Assembly: GCF_033115175.1 (NCBI RefSeq)
Contig: NC_084845.1
Coordinates: forward strand, 2,296,501 to 2,360,500
DNA: 64,000 bases
Direction of reading: 5' to 3'
DNA from: Lepus europaeus
Lineage: Eukaryota; Chordata; Mammalia; Lagomorpha; Leporidae
The notes beneath the pieces were generated by a model. That model searched no databases, had not been told where the DNA came from, and saw nothing but the letters and a program-made list of their open reading frames with translations. Shown here in pieces: positions 11,601 to 23,600 of this stretch; the first letter of the stretch is position 1; each line of letters opens with the position of its first letter. The position numbers were made by a program, and so were the translations under genes.

Positions 11601-14600
11601 TCAAAAGAGATCCTCACCACGACACGTTGTAATCAAACTCACCACAGTAAAATATAAAGAAAAGATTCTACCAATGCCATCTCACTAGTCCATTTGATCA
11701 ATTTCTGTTCATAATTGATCATAATGATAGGACTAAGATTCTAAGATTCAAAAGGATCATATAAACAAGACTAGTGCCTGAAAATGCTAACTGATAGAAC
11801 ACAAAAGGAGAGAATGATCCAACATGGGAAGCAGGATACACAGCAGACTCATAGAATGACAGATGTTCTAAACAGCACTCTGGCCTCAGAATCAGCCCTT
11901 AAGGCATTTGAATCCGGCTGAGAAGCCCATGAGAGTATTTCAGGCATGGAAATCCAAGACACTCTGTCAAAAAAAATGACCTAAATGAAAGATCTCCACG
12001 AGTGAGATCCGAGAGCAAAGAACAGGTCATCAAAGAAGGAGGTACCTTTCTCTGAAGGGAGGAGAGAACTTCCACTTTGACTATGACCTTGTCTAAATAT
12101 GATAAGAGTCAGTGAACTCAAAAGGCTTCCATAGCTATGGCAACTCATGACAAGAGCCTAGGGTGATTACTGATGGCATAAACAAGAGTGTCAAATTGTT
12201 AAGTCAACAACAGGAGTCACTGTGCACTTACTCCTGATGTAGGATCTCTGTCCTTAATGTGCTGTCCATTGTGATTTAATGCTATAACTAGTACTCAAAC
12301 AGTATTTTTCACTTTGTGTTGCTATGTGGGTGCAAACTGTTGAAATCTTTACTTAATATATACTAAACTGATCTTCTGTATATAAAGAGAATTGAAAATG
12401 AACCTTGATGTGAATGCAAGGGGAGAGTGAGTGGGAAAGGGGAGGGTTGCGGGTGGGAGGGAAGTTAAGGGGGGGGGAAAGCCATTGTAATTCATAAGTT
12501 GTAATTTGTAAATTTATAATAAATAAAAGTTAAAAAAATAAAATAAAGAAGAAAAGATTCTAAAATGTGCAAGAGAGAAACGTCAGATTACTCTCAGAGG
12601 ATCTCCAATTAGACTCACAGCAGACTTCTCATCAGAACCCTACAAGCTAGGAGGGAATGGGGAGACATAGCCCAAGTACTAAGAGAGAAAAACTGCCAGC
12701 CCAGAATATTATATGCCGCAAACCTCTCATTTGTGAATGAAGATGAAATAAAGATCTTTCACAGCAAACAGAAATTGAAAAAATTTGTCACCACTCATCC
12801 TGCCCTGCAAAAGATGCTTAAAGATGTGTTACGCACAGAAACACGGTCATCAATATGAAAGAAGGTAAAGGAAGGAAACCTCACAGCAAAAGATCACAGG
12901 AAGTTCCAACCATCTATTAGAAAATATCTTTGGCAAATGGCAGGGCAAAGTTACCACTTATCAGTAGTCACATTGAACGTTAATAGCCTGAACTGTCCAG
13001 ACACAGATTGGCTGATTGGGTTAAGGAACAAAACCCATCTATTTGCTGCTTACAAGCAACACATCTTTCCAACAAAGATGCACACAGACTGAAAGTGAAA
13101 GGCTGGAAAAAGATATACCATGCCAGCAGAAATGAAAAAAGAGCGGGCGTAGCCACCTTAATATCGGACAACATAAACTTTACCACAAAAACTGTTAAGA
13201 GAGACAAAGAGGGGCACTATATAATGATTAAGGGATCCATTCAACAGGAAGATATAACAATTATCAATGTATATGCACCTAATTACAGGGCACCGGCTTA
13301 TTTAAAAATATGTTAAGGGACTTAAAGGGAGACTTAGACTCCAACACAATAGTACTGGGGGACTAGCCGGCGCCGCGGCTCACTAGGCTAATTCTCCGCC
13401 TTGCGGCGCCGGCACACCGGGTTCTAGTCCCGGTCGGGGCACCGATCCTGTCCCGGTTGCCCCTCTTCCAGGCCAGCTCTCTGCTGTGGCCAGGGAGTGC
13501 AGTGGAGGATGGCCCAAGTGCTTGGGCCCTGCACCCCATGGGAGACCAGCAGAAGCACCTGGCTCCTGCCATCGGATCAGCGCGGTGCGCAGGCCGCAGC
13601 GCGCTACCGCGGCGGCCATTGGAGGGTGAACCAACGGCAAAAAAAAAAAGGAAGACCTTTCTCTCTGTCTCTCTCTCTCACTGTCCACTCTGCCTGTCAA
13701 AAATTAAAAAAAAAATAGTACTGGGGGACTTCAATACTCCACTCTCAGAAATAGATAGATCAACAGGACAGAAGATCAACAAGGAGACAGTAGATTTAAA
13801 TGACACTATAGCCCAAATGGATCTAACAGATATCTACAGAACTTTTCATCCTACAGAGAAAGCATTTACATTCTTCTCAGCAGTACATGGAACCTTCTCT
13901 AGGATTGACCACATGCTAGGCCATAAAGCAAGTCTCAGCAAATTCAAAAGAATTAGAATCATACCATGCAGCTTCTCAGGCCTTAAAGGAATGAAGTTGG
14001 AAATTAGCAACTCGGGAATCCCTAGAGCATATGCAAACACATGGAGACTGAATAACATGCTCCTGAATGAACAATGGGTCATAGAAGAAGTTAAAAGAGA
14101 CATGAAAAATGTTCTGGAAGTAAATGAGGATAACAGCACAACATACCAAAACCTATGGGATACAGCAAAAGCAGTGTTAATAGGTGCCTGCATCAAGAAA
14201 TTGCAAAGGCACCAAATAGATGAGCTTTCAATTCATCTCAAGGATCTAGAAAATCAGCAGAAAACCAGACCCAAATCTAGTAGAAGAGAAATAATTAAAA
14301 TCAGAGAAGAAATCAACAGGATTGAATCCAAAAAAATTACAAAAAATCAGCCAAGCGAAGACCTAGTTTTTTTAAAAAATAAAGAAAATTGACACCCCAA
14401 TGGCCCAACTAACTAAAAAAAGAAGAGAAACGACCCAAATCAATACAATCAGAGATGAAAAAGGAAACCTAACAACAGACACCACAGGAATAAAAAGAAT
14501 CATCAGAAATTACTACAAGGACTTGTATGCCAGCAAACAGGGAAATCTATCAGAAATGGATAGATTCCTGGACACATACAACCTACCTAAATTGAACCAG

Positions 14601-17600
14601 GAAGACATAGAAAACCTAAGCACACCCACAACTGAGACAGAAATTGAAACAGTAATAAAGCCCTCCCAACAAAGAAAAGCCCAGGACTAAGATGGATTCA
14701 CTGCAGAATTCTACCAGATATTTAAAGAACAATTAACTCCAATTCTTCTCAAACTATTCAGAACAATCGAAAAAGAATCTTCCCAAATACTTTCTATGAA
14801 GCCAGCATCACCTTAATTCCTAAGCCAGAAAAAGATGCAGCATTGAAAGAGAATTATAGACCGATATCCCTGGTGAACATAGATGCAAAAATCCTCAGTA
14901 AAATTCTGGCCAATAGAATGCAGCAGCACATCAGAAAGATCATCCACTCAGACCAAGTGGGATTGATCCCTAGTATGCAGGGATGGTTCAATGTTCACAA
15001 GCCAATCAATGTGATACACCACATTAACAGACGCAGAAGAACAACCATATGATTCTCTCAATAGACGCAGAGAAAGCATTTGATAAAATACAACACCCTT
15101 TCATGATGAAAACTCTAAGCAAACTGGGTATGAAAGGAACATTCCTCAATTCAATCAAAGTAATTTATGAAAAACCCACGGCCAACATCCTATTGAATGG
15201 GGAAAAGTGGGAAGCGTTTCCACTGAGATCTGGTACCAGACAGGGATGCCCACTCTCACCACTGCTATTCAATATAGTTCTGGAAGTTTTAGCCAGAGCC
15301 ATTAGGCAAGAAAAAGAAATTAAAGGGATACAAATTGGGAAGGAAGAACTCAACTATCTTTCTTTGCAGATGATATGATTCTATATTTAGGGGACCCAAA
15401 GAACTCTACTAAGAGACTACTGGAACTCATCGAAGAGTTTGGCAAAGTAGCAGGATATAAAATCAATGCAAAAAAATCAGTAGCCTTTGTATACACAGGC
15501 AATGCCACGGCTGAGGAAGAACTTCTAAGATCAATCCCTTTCACAATAGCTACAAAAACAATCAAATACCGGGTGCGGAGCCAATATGGCGGATAGTGAG
15601 GACGTGCACCGATAGTCTGGGAAAATTTAGCTTAATAAAAGTGGAATTACTGTAGCCTCAGAAAAGACTCAAGAAAAAAACTGCAGAGGAAACTCTTCCA
15701 GATATGGGGATGTGACACAGAGGACCTAGAGGGAGCCCACTGAGTGGAAGCCCAGACACAGGAGTTGAGGCACAAAAGGGGAACACAAAGAACTCTACTA
15801 AGAAACTACTGGAACTCATTGAAGAGTTTGGCAAAGTAGCAGGATATATAATCAATGCACAAAAATCAACAGCCTTTGTATACACAGGCAATGCCACAGC
15901 TGAGGAAGAACTTCTAAATTCAATCCCATTCTCAATAGCTACAAAAACAATCAAATGCCTTGGAATATACTTAACCAAGGACATTAAAGATCTCTACGAT
16001 GAAAACTACAAAACCTTAAAGAAAGAAATAGAAGAGGATACCAAAAAATGGAGAAATCTTCCATATTCATGGATTGGAAGAATCAATATCATCAAAATGT
16101 CTATTCTCCCAAAAGCAATTTATACATTCAATGCAATAGCAATAAAAATACCAAAGACATTCTTCTCAGACCTGGAAAAAATGATGCTGAAATTCATATG
16201 GAGACACAGAAGACCTCGAATAGCCAAAGCAATCTTGTACAACAAAAACAAAGCCGGAGGCATCACAATACCAGATTTCAGGACATACTACAGGGCAATT
16301 GTTATCAGAACAGCATGGTACTGGTACAGAAACAGGTGGATAGACCAATGGAACAGAATAGAAACACCAGAAATCAATCCAAACATCTACAGCCAACTTA
16401 TGTTTGATCAAAGATCCAAAACCAATCCCTAGAATAAGGACAGTCTATTCAATAAATGGTGCTGGGAAAATTGGATTTCCATGTGCAGAATCATGAAGCA
16501 AGATCCCTACCTTTCACCTTACACAAAAATTCACTCAACATGGATTAAAGACTTAAATCTACGACCCGACACCATCAAATTATTAGAGAACATTGGAGAA
16601 ACCCTGCAAGATATAGGTACTGGCAAAGACTTCTTGGAAAAGACCCCAGAAGCACAGGCAGTCAAAGCCAAAATTAACACTTGGGATTGCATCAAATTGA
16701 GAAGTTTCTGTACTGCAAAAGAAACAGTCAGGAAAGTGAAGAGGCAACCAACAGAATGGGAAAAAATATTTGCAAACTATACTACAGATAAAGGGTTGAT
16801 AACCAGAATCTACAAAGAAATCAAGAAAATCCACAACAACAAAATGAACAACCCACTTAAGAGATGGGCCAAGGACCTCAATAGACATTTTTCAAAAGAG
16901 GAAATCCAAATGGCCAACAGACACATGAAAAAATGTTCAAGATCACAAGCAATCAGAAAAATGCAAATCAAAACCACAATGAGGTTTCACCTCACCCCGG
17001 TGAGAATGGCTCACATTCAGAAATCTACCAACAATAGGTCCTGGAGAGGATGTGGGGAAAAAGGGACACTAACCCACTGTTGGTGGGAATGCAAACTGGT
17101 TAAGCCACTATGGAAGTCAGTCTGGAGATTCCTCAGAAACCTGAACATAACCCTACCCTACAACCCAGCCATCCCACTCCTTGGAATTTACCCAAAGGAA
17201 ATTAAATTGGCAAACAAAAAAGCAGTCTGAACATTAATGTTTATTGCAGCTCACATCACAATAGCTAAGACCTGGAACCAACCCAAATGCCCATCAACAG
17301 TAGACTGGATAAAGAAATGATGGGACATGTACTCCATAGAATACTATACAGCAGTAAGAAACAATGAAACCCGGTCATTTGCAACAAGATGGAGGAATCT
17401 GGAAAACATCATGCTGAGTGAATTAAGCCAGTCCCAAAGAGACAAATATCATTTGTTTTCCCTGATCGGTGACATCTAACTGAGCACCAAAGGGGAAACC
17501 CGTTGAAGTGAAATGGACACTATAAGAAACAATGACCTGATCAGCTCTTGTCCTGACTCTAGATGTACAATGTAATACTTTATCCTTTTTAGTATTTGTT

Positions 17601-20600
17601 GTTGTTGTTGTTGTTGTTCTAATACTATTTGTTGAACTCTGTAATTAATACACAATTATTCTTGTTTAAATTTTAACTGAAAAGTGATCCCTGTTAAATA
17701 TAAGAGTGGAAAAAGAGAGGGAGGAGATGTACAATTTGGGACATGCTCAATCGGACTTGCCCCAAATGATGGACTTAGAAACGTGCCAGGGGATTCCAAT
17801 ACAATCCCATCAAGGTGGCATGTACCAATGCCATCTCACTAGTCCAAGTGATCAATTTCAGTTCACAATTGATGGCTCTGATAGGTCTAAGAGTCAAAGG
17901 GATCACACAAACAGGACTAGTGTCTGCTAATACTAACTGATAGAATCAAAAAGGGAGAGAAGGATCCAACATGGGAAGCGGGATACACAGCAGACTCATA
18001 GAATGGCAGATGTCCTAAATGGCACTCTGGCCTCAGAATCAGCCCTTAAGGCATTTGGATCTGGCTGAAGAGCCCATGAGAGTATTGTAGGCATGGAAAG
18101 CCAAGACACTCTGTCAAAAAAAAAAAAAAGAAGACCTAAGTGAAAGATCTCTGTGAGTGAGATCCCAGTGGAAAGAACGGGGCCATCAAAGAAGGAGGTA
18201 CCTTTCTCTGAAGGGAAGAGAGAACTTCCACTTTGACTATGACCCTGTCGCGGAATAAGATCAAAGTCAGCGAACTCTAAAGGCTTCCATAGCCTTGGCA
18301 ACTCATGACTAGAGCCTAGGGAGATTACTGATGCCATAAACAAGAGTGTCAAATTGTTAAGTCAACAACAAGAGTCACTGTGTACTTACATCTCATGTGG
18401 GATCTGTCCTTAATGTGTTGTCTAATGTGCAGTGATGCTATAGCTAGTACTGAAACAGTATTTTTACACTTTGTGTTTCTGTGTGGGTGCAAACTGATGA
18501 AATCTTTACTAACTATATGCAGAATCGATCTTCTGTATATAAAGATAATTTGAACTGAAAAAAAAACCTGGTGTTAAATGGGAAATGGCATAGAAAATTA
18601 ATTAATTTTTAAAAAATTATTATGTAGGATCTCTGTCTTTAATGTGCTGTACACTGTTATTTAATGCTATAACTAGTACTCCAACAGTATTTTTTTTCAC
18701 TGTGTGTTGCTATATGGGGGCAAACTGTTGAAATCTTTACTTAATATATACTAAACTGACCTTCTGTATATAAAGAGAATTGAAAATGAATCTTGATGTG
18801 AATGGAAGGGGAGAGTAAGCGGGAAAGGGAGCGTTGCGGCTGGGAGGGAAGTTATGGGAGGGGGGAAGCCATTGTAATCCATAAGCTATACTTTGGAAAT
18901 TTATATTCATTAAATAAAAGTTTAATAAGAAAACAATCAAATACCTTGGAGTAAACTTAACCAAGGACGTTAAAGAGCTCTATGATGAAAACTACAAAAC
19001 CTAAAGAAAGAAATAAAAGAGGATACCAAAAAATGAAGAAATCTTCCATATTCATGGATTGGAAGAATCAACATCATCAAAATGTCCATTCTCCCAAAAG
19101 CAATTTATACATTCAAAATAGCAATCAAAATACCAAAGACATTCTTCTCAGACCTGGAAAAAATGATGCTGAAATTCATATGGAGACACAGAAGACCTCG
19201 AATAGCCAAAGCAATCTTGTACAACAAAAACAAAGCCGGAGGCATCACAATACCAGATTTCAGGACATACTACAGGGCAGTTGTTATCAGAACAGCATGG
19301 TACTGGTACAGAAACAGGTGGATAGACCAATGGAACAGAATAGAAACACCAGAAATCAATCCAAACATCTACAGCCAACTTATGTTTGATCAAGGACCCA
19401 AAAACAATCCCTAGAATACGGACAGTCTATTCAATAAATGGTGCTGGGAAAATTGGATTTCCATGTGCAGAATCATGAAGCAAGATCCCTACCTTTCACC
19501 TTACACAAAAATTCACTCAACATGGATTAAAGACTTAAATCTATGACCCAACACCATCAAATTATTAGAGAGCATTGGAGAAACCCTGCAAGATATAGGT
19601 ACTGGCAAAACTTCTTGGAAAATACCCCAGAAGCACAGGCAGTCAAAGCCAAAATTAACACTTGGGATTGCATCAAACTGAGAAGTTTCTGTACTTCAAA
19701 AGAAACAGTCAGGAAAGTGAAGAGGCAACCGACAGAATGGGAAAAAATATTTGCAAACTATACTACAGATAAAGGGTTGATAACCAGAATCTACAAAGAA
19801 ATCAAGAAAATCCACAACAACAAAATGAACAACCCACTTAAGAGATGGGCCAAGGACCTCAACAGACATTTTTCAAAAGAGGAAATCCAAACGGCCAACA
19901 GACACATGAAATAATGTTCAAGATCACAAGCAATCAGAAAAATGCAAATCAAAACCAAAATGAGGTTTCACCTCACCCCGGTGAGAATGGCTCACATTCA
20001 GAAATCTACCAACAATAGGTCCTGGAGAGGATGTGGGGAAAAAGGGACACTAACCCACTGTTGGTGGGAATGCAAACTGGTTAAGCCACTATGGAAGTCA
20101 GTCTGGAGATTCCTCAGAAACCTGAACATAACCCTACCCTACAACCCAGCCATCCCACTCCTTGGAATTTACCCAAAGGAAATTAAATTGGCAAACAAAA
20201 AAGCAGTCTGAACATTAATGTTTATTGCAGCTCACATCACAATAGCTAAGACCTGGAACCAACCCAAATGCCCATCAACAGTAGACTGGATAAAGAAATG
20301 ATGGGACATGTACTCCATAGAATACTATACAGCAGTAAGAAACAATGAAACCCGGTCATTTGCAACAAGATGGAGGAATCTGGAAAACATCATGCTGAGT
20401 GAATTAAGCCAGTCCCAAAGAGACAAATATCATTTGTTTTCCCTGATCGGTGACATCTAACTGAGCACCAAAGGGGAAACCCGTTGAAGTGAAATGGACA
20501 CTATGAGAAACTGACTTGATCAGCCCTTGTCCTGACTTGTGAAGTACAATGTAATACTTTATCCCTTTTAGTATTTTTTGTTCTAGTACTATTTGTTGAA

Positions 20601-23600
20601 CTCTGTAATTAATTAACTGAAAAGTGATCCCTGTTAAATATAAGAGTGGAAAAAGAGAGGGAGGAGATGTACAATTTGGGACATGCTCAATCGGACTTAC
20701 CCCAAATGGTGGACTTAGAAACGTGCCAGGGGATTCCAATACAATCCCATCAAGGTGGCATGTACCAATGCCATCTCACTAGTCCAAGTGATCAATTTCA
20801 GTTCACAATTGGTGGCTCTGATAGGTCTAAGAGTCAAAGGGATCACACAAACAGGACTAGTGTCTGCTAATACTAACTGATAGAATCAAAAAGGGAGAGA
20901 AGGATCCAACATGGGAAGCGGGATACACAGCAGACTCATAGAATGGCAGATGTCCTAAATGGCACTCTGGCCTCAGAATCAGCCCTTAAGGCATTTGGAT
21001 CTGGCTGAAGAGCCCATGAGAGTATTGTAGGCATGGAAAGCCAAGACACTCTGTCAAAAAAAAAAAAAAAGAAGACCTAAGTGAAAGATCTCTGTGAGTG
21101 AGATCCCAGTGGAAAGAACGGGGCCATCAAAGAAGGAGGTACCTTTCTCTGAAGGGAAGAGAGAACTTCCACTTTGACTATGACCCTGTCGCGGAATAAG
21201 ATCAAAGTCAGCGAACTCTAAAGGCTTCCATAGCCTTGGCAACTCATGACTAGAGCCTAGGGAGATTACTGATGCCATAAACAAGAGTGTCAAATTGTTA
21301 AGTCAACAACAAGAGTCACTGTGTACTTACATCTCATGTGGGATCTGTCCTTAATGTGTTGTCCAATGTGATGTAATGCTATAACTAGTACTTTAACGGT
21401 ATTTTACACTCTGTGTTTCTGTGTGGGTGCAAACTGATGAAATCTTTACTTAATATATACGAAATCGATCTTCTGTATATAAAGATAATTGAAAATGCAT
21501 CTTGATGTGAATGAATGGAAGAGGGAGTGGGAGATGGGATGGGTGCAAGTGGGAGGGAAATTATGGGGGGGGAAGCCATTGTAATCCATAAACTGTACTT
21601 TGGATTTATATTTACTAAATAAAAAAAAAGAAAAAAATCTTTTAAAAAATGGAAAAACCTTCCATGTTCATGGATCTGAAGAATCAATGTCATCAAAATG
21701 TCCATCCTTCCAAAAATAATTTTCAGATTCAATGCTATACCATTTAAAATACCAACAACATTCTTCTCAGGTCTAGGAAAAATGATGCTAAAATTCATTA
21801 GGAAACATAAAATGCCTAGGATAGCTAAAGCAATCTGATACAACAAAAATAAAGCCAGAGGGATAATAATACCAGATTTCAAGACATACTACAAGGCAGC
21901 TATAATGAAAACAGTTTGGTCCTGGTACAGAAACAGATGGATAGATCAATGGAACAGAATAGGAATGCCAGATATCATTCCAAACATCTCCAATGAACTT
22001 ATATAGACCAAGGAGCTAAAACCATTCCCTGGAGCAGGGACAGTCTCTTCATCAAATGGTGCTGGGAAAACTGGATTTCCGCATGCAGAAATATGAAGCA
22101 AGACCCTTTCCTTACACCTTACACAAAAATCCATTCAAAGTAGATTAACAATCTAAATCTAGGACCCAACACCATCAAATTACTAGAGAGCATTGAGGAT
22201 ACCCTGTAAGACATCAGCCTAGGCACAGAGTTCCTGGAAAGGACCCCAGAGGCACAAATCATAAAATCCAAGATTAACAAGTGGGATTACATCAAACTGA
22301 GAAGCTTCTGTAACAGCAAAGGAAACAGTCAGGAAAGGAAAGAGGCAACCAACAGAATGGGAGAAATTCTTTGTAAACAATGCAACTGATGAAGGATTAA
22401 TAACCAGAATATATAAGGTGATCAAAAAACTCAACGATAGCCAAGCAAAGAACCCAGTCAAAAAGTGGGCAAAGGACTTACATAGACATTTCTCACAAAA
22501 AGGAAATCCAAATGACCTATAGACACATGAGAAATGCTCAGGATCACTAGCTATTAGGGAGATGCAAATCAAAATCACAATGAGGTTTTGTCTCATTGTC
22601 AGAACAGCTTTCATAAAGAAATCAGAAAACAACAAATGCTGGTGAGGTTGTGGGGGAAAAGACACCCTAATACAGTATTGATGGGAATGCAAACTGGTAA
22701 AGCCACTGGGGAAGACAGCTTGGAGATACTTCAGAAATCTGAATATAGCCCTACCATAAGACCCAGCCATCCCACTCTTCGGAATTTACCGAAAAATTGA
22801 ATTGGGAAATAATGGAGTCATCCGCACCTCTATGTTTGGTGTAGCTCAATTCACAAGAGCCAGGACATGGAATCAATCTAAATGCCCATCAATGGAAGAC
22901 TATAACGTTGCCGTTCACTGTTAGAACACATATTTACAGTGTGATGTTAGATAAGAAATCCATACTAAAGAGGGTTGCATAGAAAGCCACCCTGTTTGGG
23001 TTCATTATTGTGTATGAGGAAATTAGATAAAAGTTTGCTGTATTTTCAGGAGGAATATTTGAGCTCAAGGAGGCCTTGAGCTGCACATGTCCCTTCCTCA
23101 GGTGTCCTCCTAGACCATGGGGAGAGCATCCTAAGGTCTCTCTGGTGGCTTGGACAAGTCACTCTTCTCTTCTGCTGTCATATGATCCTGTCCAAGTCTA
23201 GACCAGTACAGGAAAGCACTCTGCTTCAGCATTCTCAGACCCTCAACCCTGCCCCAGGAAAATGCCAGCATCAGCAGCCACAGCACAACCTGGGAGGTAT
23301 TTAAACATAATTCCACAGCAGTGGTAACAGCAACAAGAACAACGTTATGTTAAACGGACCTCTGGGAGATACATGGAGAAGAAAGGATAGGAAGACATGG
23401 ACAAAACAGCTAATGATTGATGAACTCTAAAGGGAAACCTAGAGAACATAGTAGCACATTGGAACAGAGCATGTCATGCAACCAAAAATACTGAAGCTCT
23501 TCCTTACAAAGCTGCTTCTCCATGTTCCCCCAAAACATTTTGATTGTGTCCTATGGAGAATTTTTATGGGGATGGCCAAAGTATAAAAACCATAACCCAA

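Larger units (their letters stand above)
15571..18929 (+). mobile_element. retrotransposed spliced L1 copy nested in L1 ORF2, unit A
   Basis: The insertion is flanked by AAAACAATCAAATACC at 15555-15570 and 18930-18945, and the host ORF2 resumes exactly after it. It begins with an L1 5' head (GTGCGGAGCCAATATGGCGG), keeps about 208 bp of 5' UTR, then jumps at 15778/15779 to mid-ORF2 (GGG then CACAAAGAACTC). The jump joins AG from a site equal to the AG|GTGAGC donor (10093) to the base after TATATTTAG (15390) in ORF2. It therefore looks like a reverse-transcribed spliced L1 RNA. ORF1 and the ORF2 endonuclease are absent. Confidence 0.85.
9860..21643 (+). mobile_element. long composite L1 (host of nested insertions), unit A intron 1
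   Basis: This is an L1 inserted into an older L1. The 16-bp target duplication AAAAAATGGAAAAACC lies at 9844-9859 and 21644-21659. Its parts are a 5' UTR (9860-10997), ORF1 (10998-12858), ORF2 (12937-15570 and 18946-20460), and a 3' UTR (20461-21643) ending in an A-rich tail. Three later insertions interrupt it: an L1 3' end at 11671-12548, a CSINE at 13365-13713 and a spliced L1 at 15571-18929. Both ORFs carry stops and frameshifts, so it is not active. It is antisense to the V2R gene. Confidence 0.9.

Noticed and set aside
13365-13450. Possible tRNA gene from A-box and B-box sequences
   Set aside because: It is the tRNA-derived head of a CSINE with a 3' A tail and target repeats, not a folded tRNA gene.
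13457-14392. 311-codon frame that looks like a novel fusion protein
   Set aside because: It starts inside the CSINE and reads by chance into L1 ORF2. In unit B the SINE is absent and the frame is ordinary ORF2.
15784-21360. Tandem duplication as the origin of the two L1 arms in unit A
   Set aside because: Target repeats at 15555 and 18930 and exact resumption of the host ORF2 show a nested insertion. The similarity is better explained by later conversion.
22219-22770. 183-codon minus-strand frame, identical in position at 46328-46879
   Set aside because: It is antisense to old L1 ORF2, hydrophobic by complement, and matches no family.
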